Of a stretch of 19,085 nt of DNA, positions 9,740 through 19,038 are shown one piece after another. A model generated the notes under the pieces. That model saw nothing but the letters and a program-made list of their open reading frames with translations. It was not told the DNA's origin and searched no databases. The stretch is from positions 1-19,085 of the forward strand of contig MU266720.1 of the NCBI GenBank assembly GCA_021014945.1. The letters run 5' to 3'. The position numbers were made by a program, and so were the translations under genes. Source of the stretch: Leucogyrophana mollusca. Taxonomy: Eukaryota; Basidiomycota; Agaricomycetes; Boletales. Within the stretch, counting starts at the first letter, position 1. Every line of letters starts with the position of its first letter.

Positions 9740-10446
9740 CATCAACGGATGGCACAATGTCAGAATTGGTGACCCAAGACATGATGAAACATCAAGGGAG
9801 GGTCTGAATCAACCGGCCATCCGATGGTTGTGGGAATAGGCGCTGTAATGGTGTGGTTAAAGCTCTGGAATTGCATGATGGAAGACGAGGTGATATGTAG
9901 GGTCGTAATGTACACGAGATACATCGTTACCGCGAATATCCCGAGTGGCGACGAGGCAACATTGATTTGATTCCACAGACCATCCAACGCAGAGCCCAAA
10001 CCAGCCCAGGCTCCGGACAGGTCGTAAATAGATGTAACGGGCTACCGTCGCGAGAGGCTTTGCGAAAGCGAGATTACATACACAAGCAGGGCACTGTATG
10101 ACTGGGGCCGCTGGGATCAGGCGGCTGGACGAAACTTGAGCAAAAATGTGAACTGACAGTGTAAAATGCTTGCTAAGGATGGTTACTAACACATCTGTCT
10201 TCGGTGCGAGGGGTTCGACAATCCTATGTTCTATATGGTGATTTGCAGTTCCCACAAAACACAGGTGAATAGCGACAAGTATGGCATGCAGGGCAAGACA
10301 TGTGCGACGGAGGAAGTTGTCACGATAAAATCTGCTCCCCCGCAAAGCCTGGGAGCGGAACCCGCCACCTGTATAAAGGTGTAAGCAATCGCATTCACTG
10401 AACACACCGAGGAATACTCACTATCGGAGCTGTCGAAGAGGCCCAT
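9740..10446 (-). pseudogene. Membrane glycoprotein copy B, 5' half only
   Basis: This contains the same N-terminal start as copy A (MGLFDSSDSEYSS), the membrane region LALHAILVAIHLCFVG, the WNQINVASSPLGIFAV and TTLHITSSSIMQFQ segments, and the beginning of the extracellular part (MSW...IVPSVDG). It then ends abruptly at about 9740; the 3' two thirds of the gene are absent. Compared with copy A it lacks one base at the first donor (TCGGTG against TCGGGT) and about 10 bases before the FYT segment, so the frame shifts between the first and second membrane segments. The TGG codon mutated in copy A is intact here. It is a truncated and frameshifted relic. Confidence 0.75.
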
Positions 10447-10449
10447 ATT

Positions 10450-12245
10450 ATCCCCCTAGGTGATAGGCGAGGTGGAGGATCGAGGAAACCTCGAACGCAT
10501 AGTTGTGGCAACGTGTGAGTGTCAAAAGCCAGAGGCAAGCACGATGGCGAGTACAAAAAGCGATGACGGGGGTTCGGAGGGTGAGATATAATTTGATTGC
10601 GTCCACTGAGTCCAAGGATCTTAAATCGACAGCGTGTGGCCCATATCTGTCCGAGGCAATGTGATGGGCTCGACGACCACATCAAACCAAAACGGCACAG
10701 TGAGGTCCAGAGCTCAGGATATGCATCGGTCCAGTTCAGCGACACGACGTCTTCCATTTAAGCATGCAAACACCCTAAGCGCTGGATTTATGTGAGGCTA
10801 TGGGGATACCATTAGCCTACCTTGTAACACGTCTTGGGCTTGCCTGGGTTGGTGCTTGCGCGCACATATAAATAGCTGCGATTCCAAAGAGCAGCCTGAG
10901 GAAACATGCCTCTCAACCTGACCACTATCAAGGGCAGCCACTGAGCCACCCGACAAGAAAGCCACGGGCAAAGCTTGCAATTTTCCTGAAACTTAGTCGC
11001 CCGATGATACCAGGTTACCGTGGAACACCCCGCGATCTGATCCGAGCACCACAGTCAAGGACGGCTTCGAGACACAGACTCATGGCATGCGTTGGGAGCA
11101 CGAGAAGTTCATGCCGGTGATGCCTGTGCCACTGGGCCAAGTCTGTCGTTTGCAGCAGTGCAACCCTAAGCGGAGAGATATCATGGCAGGGTCGTGACAA
11201 CCAAGATTCGAGGGGAAATAGCCATTCCTTCTGGTTCTCGGCGACGCAAGCATGGCGGAATATGTCCAACTGAGGACAACGATAGAGGTGTCGGCGTAGG
11301 CGCCAAACCAGCGTGGGATTTTCCCGCTACCCTCTTTGTCTTTCAGCTCTCATAATTTAGCCATCCAGCCCATGCGGTGCCGAAGATATTGTGAACCAAT
11401 ACCACCCAAATGCATGCCTCTTTCCAATGCCAGGCAATCTAGGTGCAAGTATGTAAGTGCTTTGGACCGAATAATGCCAACTACGTTCTACTCAGTACGT
11501 ATTTCTGTCGTATCATGATGTTACTTGTGATCCACTCGGTCGATTATGATACCATCAGCATCACAAACATAGTAGGTCTTCTATTGAGCCACGGGACCAA
11601 CGGCGTTGTCAACCCCACGATTGTACTTTCACCAATCGTGATGTTGCTAGGCTTGTTGATGCCTCCGTAAACGCAGATGCAAATCTTCTTCCAAAACTCA
11701 CGCTCGTCTTCCATGAGAATCGGATACCGGTTGGGATCACCGGAAGCCCGCTATTGATTAGTGCATCCCGAATTGCCTGTCGTTCGTGGGCGCCAGCATA
11801 GAGTAAGCTCCTGATTCTCAGAGGGGAGGGATTGGCTCTTGGGCAGATTAGCCACGCAAGATTTGGAACAAGCTCACTTGGGCATAGGCTAAGATCGGCC
11901 GGCTGTACGATAGACAGTAAGTAGACAATTCATGCTGACGGTTTGAATCACTCGCCAATCCTTGTCCTCCAAGGCGAGCTGCAAGGACCTGGACTCTATC
12001 ACAGGTTTCTTCGACGTGAACGAACGACCCTCACAGTTAAGAACCACTCGCGACACCCGGTATCAATAGAAGTTGGGATACGTTTAGCCTATCCTCCCAT
12101 GCAACACACTTTACACACGCTGCACGCAGAGCTCCACAAAGTGCGCACATTCGCCGGGATCAGATAAAAGTAAAGTCGCGGAATACTCACAAGCATGTCA
12201 CTTTGACTTTGGTCGTCTCATACCCCAAAGGTCAGCGAAACTGGG
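10450..12245. other. Spacer of unit 2, conserved with unit 1, no intact gene recognised
   Basis: Aligns with 5200-7221, with deletions. A minus-strand exon-like stretch (LESQLFICA in one frame, FGIAAIYMCAQAP in another) again ends at a GTAGGC donor near 10820. A plus-strand frame at 11943-12167 (TLTVKNHSRHPVSIEVG) is open here but broken in unit 1. The mixture of frames argues against an active gene. Confidence 0.4.
11544..11747 (-). other. Short frame conserved in both units (unit 2 copy)
   Basis: This 68-codon stretch contains EDEREFWKKICICVYG and GESTIVGLTTPLVPW. Relative to 6515-6715 it has lost one codon and gained another without breaking the frame. The plus strand is also open (VVNPTIVLSPIVMLLGLLMP). 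Confidence 0.3.
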
Positions 12246-13905
12246 ATGTCTGGGCCATCCAGTGCTGGTAATCAGCTAGTGAGGGTGCGTTATCCCGCGT
12301 ATTGCTCCATGATTTGATTCCTAACGATGTATCGCACTTTTCCAGTATTTCAACGGTAAGATTAATATCTACGCATGTGCTATCCCCGACACTCATCCTG
12401 CTGATGAAAACAAGTGGCTGGGTTGGTTTTGTTGGTGCGATCTCCATCCTCTTGTCCGGAGCTACATAAAGCTCACTAGCTCAAACACCAGACCTACGAA
12501 TACCTCATCACCCTTGGAGCTGAGGTCAGTAAACACCCATCCTGTTTCGACTATTGCGTTCGAGTCCCTTTCAGGTGCATTGGGTGTGGGGACGAAAGTG
12601 GTGGGAGTTCAGCAGGCTCGCATTCACATGTACTCGCTATATGACTTTTGTTGGCGCGGGGATGACCGTGTACGGTAATTATCTTTTCTTACACCTGTAT
12701 GTTGAGTCTGACAGTTTAGCCTTGAACAGCTGCCATTGGGAGTCGAACAGCCCGGGAGGTTAGCACAGCGTATTTTCTACTTACGCTTCAACTCATCACG
12801 GGACGCAGTGTACGCCTTTCGGGATGGCGTCGAACGGTAGGGATTTCAATGAACTACTTGGTGTGGTCGCGTCTTGACCGCCGTGGTTGATGCAGCTATC
12901 CATATCATCAGCATCATCTCTGCAGAAGGTTTTACGCATCCACCATCACAGCCGCGGGCCTCGCTAATTTATTGAGACAACAGGCTTGCTGATCTTGCGC
13001 ACATATGCGTTCTGGCAACGTAGTAAAATAATGTTAATCTCGGTGATTATCTTTGGCGCGGTAGGCACTGCTATGAAAACCACCGTCTTTCGGTCCGGTG
13101 ATAGTTGTCGTTGTTTTTCAGGGCTGTCTCGCGTCTGCTATCACAATGGCGATGTTCATCAAAATTCCCGCCCTTCCCGAATCCCTTGTTGGTGTGCAAC
13201 CTTCACTGCCTTTACCTACAGCAAAAGCTGCTAACCAATGCTGAAGATACAAACACCGGCGCATGTGTCTTTCAAACTTACAGAGCAAGTTCTCTTCAGT
13301 ACGTGTGGTTGGTGGTTTTCGAACTCGGTAGGGGTACTTTCCTTGCACGACGAAATTGTATTTGCCTGTTCATGCGCATCGTATCGCTTAGGACTACTGG
13401 GCCTGACGATCTTCAAGCGATTTCGACACTATCACTACTCCACCAGCCCGCTGATTACCGTGCTCTATCGCGACGGAGTATACTACATGGTCACTATTAT
13501 TAGTAGGTCACCTGTACCGCAATCGCATCAAGGCGGGACTGATTGAATTTGCCTGGGCCTGATCTTCAAGTCACATCCTTCCTGAATATGATGGTCACGC
13601 TATTTGCACCGGTGAGTTGTCAGTCTTCGACATTGCGGTGGATCATGACGAGCTATCCGACCAGCCGTCGTATAATGAGATACTTGACACGTACGTTTCG
13701 TTATGTGTTGGGTCGGAACTGTACTCAAATGACCAACAGTATGCAATTGGTCCTGCACAGCGTCCTTGCCTCTCGGATATTATTCAATCTTCGCGAGAGC
13801 AACGGGAGTATGCAACAGGATCCGGAGACATTGCCACTAGAATCTATGGCGTTCCAGATAGGTATGACTGATACGGTGTCCCGGGGAACAACATTTGAGG
13901 CATAA
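12246..13905 (+). CDS. DUF6533-type multi-pass membrane protein, copy 2, 12-exon model of 328 aa
   Basis: Exons: 12246-12284, 12346-12355, 12415-12434, 12492-12524, 12575-12674, 12730-12807, 12896-12928, 12984-13060, 13122-13191, 13247-13327, 13392-13502, 13571-13905; the sum is 329 codons including the stop. The joined frame has no internal stop. The domain order matches copy 1: VAGLVLL-TYEYLITLGAE-VHWVWGRKWW (DUF6533 domain), LLILRTYAFWQRSK, QYVWLVVFELG, FKRFRHYHY, LHSVLASRILFNLRE. These proteins are multi-pass and presumably sit in the plasma membrane or endomembranes; no ligand is known. The last two introns of copy 1 are absent: the donor at 13680 is changed from G to A and the acceptor near 13638 is lost, but both stretches are open, adding 9 and 20 residues before the last helix. 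The promoter has lost the TATA tract seen in copy 1. It is a possible gene with an altered loop, or an early pseudogene. Confidence 0.65.
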
Positions 13906-14820
13906 AATTGGCGATGGTCGGAAACTTCGGCTGGTCCGGGACACTGGAGTGTTATATGACAACATGAGTCAAATCTAGGGGGGTTTTGTAACATACATAA
14001 CAATCAAAGGACGTCGAGCGAGGAGGTGGGATGGCACTCATACCGACTACAGATTTTTCGGCTGCATAACTGTGGCGCGACAAATCGACGCGGGGCCGTG
14101 CAGATACATGCTGTGAATTGGTGCCTCTGCACTGGTGGCCACGACTGCAGGAACTTCGTGGTTCAATCATCAGAACTCATCGGTTTAACTGGATTGTACA
14201 CCATCCATTGGAGGACAAAGTCACCGAAAAAGTACGCCCGCAGACTCTCTCGGCGCTGCAACAGAAGCTTCTCATTACCCATACGCACTTGAGTTGTGGG
14301 ATCGAAGTTAATGTTCTGCCATTCCCTCTGGACCGTGTATGCATTTCGTTGATGGTCTTTACGGATTCCGCGGAGTTCGGTTGGAGGGGAAAGTTTTATG
14401 ATTCTTCAAGGAACCCAAGCTTTAAATACACAATTATGACAAAATAAAGTGCGTCAGAAATCATGCAGAGCCTAACAGACATGTAGACGGATTTCTCCCT
14501 CACATCTGCTCGACACCTATCTATCGAATCGATGTCGTTCCTGCTTGCTATTTGTTGTCGGCCGGCGACCCTGAGGAACACGTCATTAGTGTCCGGTTCC
14601 GGTCCAAAAGTATATGGGACCAACGTCTTGGTTTTCTCTCGATCTCTGGGAATGGTCAAGTCCTTCGAGACGGAACAAGTCGTGGTTCTGACCCACACAT
14701 TGATCAGAGAGGTCAATTAGTGATCATAGGAAATGTTCAGACCTATTTCATCAAACGCTCCTCCATCGCCCGCTGGACGCGACGACCATGATTTCGATTC
14801 TGGCGAGTTATTAGTTACAG
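13906..14820. other. End of unit 2 and spacer to glycoprotein copy C
   Basis: Up to about 14566 it matches the region downstream of copy 1. Beyond that, 14567-14820 is unique. An open plus-strand frame (14118-14447) includes LDRVCISLMVFTDSAEFGWRGK, and another (14552-14791) includes SISGNGQVLRDGTSRG. Neither has supporting splice signals or a recognised domain. The last stretch overlaps the likely 3' UTR of copy C on the other strand. Confidence 0.35.
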
Positions 14821-17299
14821 CTAGTACGAGAAAAAAAAAGATGTCGCACCCCCTGTCCATCCATGGGGTCCTTCACTTGTCGTTGATCCAGCCTCCAGGT
14901 CCCCTCCACCAACATCCGCAAAGCATATGTCAAACATCCCAGCCGCACGCAAATTATCTACACTAGGGCGGTTTACCTCACCGATACTGTCACGGAGCTC
15001 AGAGGAGTGGCTCGAGAGCCATATCAGCTGCAAGACTCCAGTGCACGTCACTGCACTATCTTTGCGCGGCTCCTTGTGACCTGCGCCAGTCATCCGAAGT
15101 TCCAGTGCGAAGAGGAGGACAGATGCAGAGAGGGCGAAAGATAGCTAGGGCGCCGATCATTTGAGGGAACAAGCATTGCATCAATTCAATGACTTACCGG
15201 CACCCAGTTGATCTGTAAATTGCACAGTTAGACCACGTTCTCACCGTGCCTCATCACACTCACGTTCAATCTCATTTGTAACTCAACTTCCGTGACCGGG
15301 GCTGATCCAGTCCCACGATCAAATCCACCTCCAGCACTCCCGAGCAGTCCCGCTGTATAACTAAATCAGCCTGCTTTCGAGAAATATTTTAATCACGGAC
15401 GAACCTGTCCACATCGACTTTGCCAGAAGCGATGCTACGGCGGTCTCCATTTGATGGACGGAAAGTATGAGCGTCGGAGTGGTGTCGGACGAATTGGCGG
15501 GGTGGTAGGATGGGGTCGGAGTGGCTTGTGAAGAGTTTGCACCAACGAGCTGCATGATGGACCTAAAAATAAAAGGTCAGCACTGCTTGTAAACCAGGGG
15601 AGACCTGACGCACAGATCTGAGTTGCTCAATTCATAGCACGACATTGATCCATTGCCGGTGCAGACCATATAGTCCGATCCTATCAGTCCCGCAGAAGAA
15701 AACGCATTCGCAACCTAGAAATGCGCGTCACGAGAGTTATTGCAAAATCTGATTTGATGAAGACAAAGACTCCGACGCACCCAACCATAATTGCCTGTGT
15801 CTGGCAGAGAGAAATCAAAAGACGAGTTCGCCGGTATGGTCGTCCATTGCCGTGGCCGTGGCGACGACGATGTATCTGATACATTATCAGGTAGCAATAT
15901 GCCGTTTGTTTGGACATCAACCGCCACGCTCGTGTGCACGGTGGTTATGTTGCAAGACACGAGATATGCATTCAATGGCGCTAGCATGATATGCGCTAGG
16001 GCATTTTGAGAACAATCAAATCAAGCGTCAGGCCGAAACTCACCGTCAGGACCGAACGTGGTTGCATTCGAGTAGTAAGGCCAGTACATGGGGATTACCG
16101 CTTCTTCCAGAGTTTCAGGACTGGCTTCGATGCCAGTGGTAACTATGAAGGCAACAACGTTCTACGTGTTTGGGGTCAGTAATTCTGGGGAACCACCATG
16201 CAAAGGAGCAACACATGCCTCGATTTGCGTTTCAAGAGAGATAATTTGGTCCTTCCCTGCATCATCCATCCAGTAAGCATCGGGAACTGCAAGTGATCAA
16301 CAGCGAGGTGCACTCACAGGGAATCATCTGCCAATTCTCATCTACCAGGCCGCCATTGGAAGGTACATAGAACATATCGTTGTTGAAACTATAGGTCACT
16401 CCCGTCAGCAAGGAACAGCGAGCTTTTACCCTCGTCGCGTTGACTGTGGTGTATCCCGTCCCGGTGTTGGAAGACAGGACATCGTACACGGTGCCGTTGG
16501 AAGCACCAGCGCTCTCAATGCCAGAAAGCTGGTCCACAAACGGCCCAACGGCGGTGATGGTTGCCCAACTCATATTGGCAAGATAAGCATCGGTGGCATC
16601 CGGCCAGCCGAGAGTCGTCGGAACAGAAGCGGTGATACTGTTATTGAAGTTCTGGAACTGCATAATAGAAGAAGACGTTATGTGCAGAATTGTGATGCAG
16701 AGGAGATATGCCGCCACGGAGAGCGCTCCGAGAGGCGAGGCAGCGATAGTGAGCTGATTCCACAGCCCGACGAGTGCTGCGCCCAGACCGGTCCATGCTT
16801 CCGACAAGTCGTGGATGAAAGTGACGCGCTGCCACTGAGATAGACTACGCCAGATTGAGACGCGCTGCGTCAAATACACGAGTAACGCCGTGTATGACTG
16901 CAGACAATGTCAGTTTTCACGTAGTAGAAGCACGATGAAACAACAAACGGTGTAAAACGTTTGGAGCGATGCACTTAGGATAGTCGTGAACACGTCGGTT
17001 TCCGGATTGATGAGGATAATGATCCTGCGGTCTAGGTGGTTGACAGTGACCCCCACAAGGCACAGATGGAGGACGACGAGCACGAAGTGGAGGATGTGAC
17101 AGATACGCCGGAGGAGATCGCAAGTAAACAAGGTCTTTTCCTCTTGACCTTTGACGCCAGACGGGTCCTCTGTGGGTCGGTATAAGTAACGAATTTCAGC
17201 GAATAGGATTTCGCTAGGACACTCACTATGGCCCTCGGAGATCACGTTACCACCCGGGGTCGCAAGCGAAGGCGTTGGTCGACGATACCACAGACGCAT
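14821..17299 (-). CDS. Multi-pass membrane glycoprotein of unknown function, copy C, 11 exons, 645 aa
   Basis: Exons (minus strand): 17299-17227, 17169-16949, 16897-16318, 16256-16213, 16161-16044, 15995-15781, 15714-15614, 15562-15405, 15352-15264, 15212-15198, 15144-14821. All phases agree and the sum is 646 codons with stop. Introns are 48-66 bp. Predicted layout: short cytoplasmic N-terminus, hydrophobic helices at about 47-67, 84-107 and 151-171, a large region (about 172-530) with many N-x-S/T sites (NMS, NGT, NAT, NIT, NVS, NGS, NSS) that is probably extracellular or lumenal, a terminal helix near 534-554 preceded by the 15-bp exon INWVP, and a tail with LQLIWLSSHS and RPSVDNLRAAGMFDICFA. 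I do not know a named domain for it; it resembles a membrane-protein family common in agaricomycetes. It is the only intact one of three copies here. The least certain borders are the short exon 4 and its two flanking introns. Confidence 0.85.
15198..15212 (-). other. 15-bp micro-exon (exon 10) of glycoprotein copy C
   Basis: It encodes INWVP between acceptor TTTACAG and donor GTAAGT, flanked by introns of 51 and 53 bp. Pseudogene copy A has the same five-codon exon as VTWLP, which supports it. Confidence 0.75.
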
Positions 17300-17415
17300 G
17301 CTTGAGAATCACGTGCGAGATAGAGATAGAGTGCGAGCTCGAAAGTCTTTTGAAAGCAGAACGCTGGATGAGAATATCAAACGAAGCTTGAGGTTTGAGG
17401 GAAGAGGAGCGCACC

Positions 17416-17420
17416 TTATA
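17416..17420 (-). promoter_or_regulatory. TATA box of glycoprotein copy C
   Basis: CGATATAAGG on the minus strand lies about 117 bp before the ATG at 17299. A pyrimidine-rich leader with repeated CTCTATCTC and CATCC follows. A CCAAT motif on the same strand lies further up, near 17570. Confidence 0.5.
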
Positions 17421-17429
17421 TCGGAAAAA

Positions 17430-18148
17430 AGATGTTAGTGCCGCCATCGGTCAGGTAAAGACACTGATCAGTAAGTAATATGCATATGCAGGGGGTGGCA
17501 AGCACAAATCACAATCAAGAACAAGTGTCAGGGTACACGGTGGCGGGGTTGTGGCTGGTGCCTGCTCATTGGATTAATAACGGCCGTACTGTGATCGATC
17601 CGTGCCGTTTCTGCCCATAAACAGCGTGTGATCCCGAGGAGGCCGGCGTTCGTTCCTATCTTGCTGCCACATCTCACCGTGTCACTCGCCATGGATCTAT
17701 AACCGAGGACGATGCGTGTTTTACATTCAAGACCTCAAACATTGCAAGTACATCGCACCGCAGAGGAAGCATGTCACTGTGCATAATAAATGAGGGCAGG
17801 CATCGGACTGCTACAGTTTGGACCGCACCTTTCGTGGTTCTGAAATAGGATACAAACAGATGAGCTTGCTCTATATAGTCCACACCGGACTCGGCCGGTT
17901 TCCCTTGTGCCGTATCGATTTTCAGGGACGTTACTCCCAATCAACGGTGGATACGAGTCAGCAGGTTTGACTCGCTCGGTCCCAGGTGAGTAAGGAAGCT
18001 TGAGTCGTGCATTTCAAAATAGTGGCATACCATAGTATTGTTGACCTGGTGTGAGGCCCAAAAGGCGTCAGTAACCGCTGCCGAGTGGTGGAAGCGTAGT
18101 GACATGAGAAAAGAGTGACTGCACTCTGATCTGCCAGGTCACTCACCC
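17430..18148. other. Intergenic region between copy C and the next gene
   Basis: It holds the upstream region of copy C and the 3' flank of the gene at 18149-18672. A minus-strand frame at 17940-17674 lacks an ATG start and splice support. Donor-like GTGAGT sequences near 17980 and 18147 could mark an intron in a 3' UTR. Nothing else is recognised. Confidence 0.4.
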
Positions 18149-18672
18149 CTACTCCACCCACACTTGACCAACTTTGTTGATGCCCTGGATCACCTGCGTC
18201 CCATCTGTGCAGTAGGACATCCCCGCCAGGACCCCCCAGTCTCCTCCATCAGACAAAGTGGAGTGGTCCTTCATGGCACCCATGGTCCCGTCAACTAAAA
18301 GAACGCGGCCTAAGTCAGGCGAGGAGGTACTATACTCACAGACTCGCGAGGGGAAAGGTGAATGAACCACCACTCCGCAAGTGGCCAGCTCTTTCCTGTC
18401 TCGCTGAGTCTGGCATACAAGTAACAGGAGTTGGACCAACTGTCGAGAGTGACATATAAATGCTTCAAAGTCAAGAGCTGAGAACTGTTGACACTGAAAG
18501 ACATCCAGGAAAAATGCGATGTACATAGATCTGGAGTATAAGAAGTTCGGCATGTGAGCTCGACGTTCCAGTGGTCACAGAGTGCCTGCCTCAACCGCAT
18601 ATAAGCTGGGAGCAGATTCTTCCAAAAAAATTCAAAAGACAGATCGTCGCGGAGCAAGTGGAGTAGTATCAT
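18149..18672 (-). CDS. Unidentified gene, two exons, about 160 aa
   Basis: I do not recognise the family. The best model starts at ATG 18672 (MILLHLLRDDLSFEFFW), runs to 18336, skips a 41-bp intron (18295-18335; donor GTATAG, branch-like CCTGAC, acceptor TTCTTTTAG) and ends at TAG 18149. Phase 1 matches on both sides. The joined C-terminus reads WWFIHLSPRESV then DGTMGAMKDHSTLSDGGDW and GVLAGMSYCTDGTQVIQGIN, ending GQVWVE. The Trp/Gly-rich spacing faintly recalls beta-propeller or lectin repeats, but that is only an impression. Alternatives: an unspliced frame 18553-18149 is fully open and shares the same C-terminus, and the true start may lie in an upstream exon. No signal peptide or membrane segment is clear. 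Confidence 0.45.
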
Positions 18673-18784
18673 GTGTGAAATCGCGACCACGACTCGGACG
18701 CGTGAATCGCTTGCACGTGACGGACCTTGAACCCGAGATTGGCTCAGGACCCCCGCATATCCCTAGTGAGCATATATCCGAATC

Positions 18785-18921
18785 GCGGACGGATTCTGCC
18801 TCAAAATCCTGCCACGTCCGATCCTGGCGCTGACGAATGAGGCAAAATTTCGGGACACGTCCGATCCTGGTTGCGGACACAGGGAGTCTGTCGGTAGCAA
18901 TCTCCGATCCGAAGAGCGGAC
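18785..18921. promoter_or_regulatory. Cluster of GCGGAC/GTCCG motifs with a 15-bp direct repeat
   Basis: CACGTCCGATCCTGG occurs exactly at 18813-18827 and 18856-18870. GCGGAC occurs at 18785-18790, 18873-18878 and 18916-18921. The cluster lies about 110-250 bp upstream of the minus-strand gene starting at 18672. CGG-type half sites are typical of Zn2Cys6 fungal regulators; a regulatory role is inference. Confidence 0.4.
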
Positions 18922-19038
18922 GAACAGGTGGGTCAAACCTTCACTTCCCTCAAGTTGTGGGCGTCGGGCGAACCCTCTCCAAGGGTTTTTAACATCCTCC
19001 GCATCGGTAAATGGTACTAACAGGTGTCATTTTGACAG

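Larger units (their letters stand above)
9740..14566. repeat. Tandem segmental duplication, unit 2
   Basis: Second copy of 4480-9585 in the same orientation. The left end falls inside glycoprotein copy B and the right end near TGTCGGCC at about 14566, where similarity to 9580 stops. The order of features is preserved. Confidence 0.9.

Noticed and set aside
9857..10405. 182-codon minus-strand open frame taken as one protein
   Set aside because: Comparison with copies A and C shows that it runs across an intron and a deletion and changes frame relative to the real protein; it belongs to pseudogene copy B.
13105..13503. 132-codon plus-strand open frame as a separate gene
   Set aside because: It reads through introns of DUF6533-type copy 2; only the part matching exon 10 is genuine.
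14300..14420. VFTDSAEFGW-type peptide resembling the RNase H motif of retroelements
   Set aside because: Only a short resemblance, no reverse transcriptase or integrase frame around it, and the frame is broken in the unit 1 copy.
15791..16009. Plus-strand frame antisense to glycoprotein copy C
   Set aside because: It lies opposite exon 6 of copy C, whose frame is supported by phase-consistent splicing.
18971..18990. AACCCT-CTCCA-AGGGTT hairpin followed by T residues, like a bacterial terminator, also containing a telomere-like unit
   Set aside because: The genome is fungal, so intrinsic terminators do not apply, and a single AACCCT unit is not a telomere repeat array.
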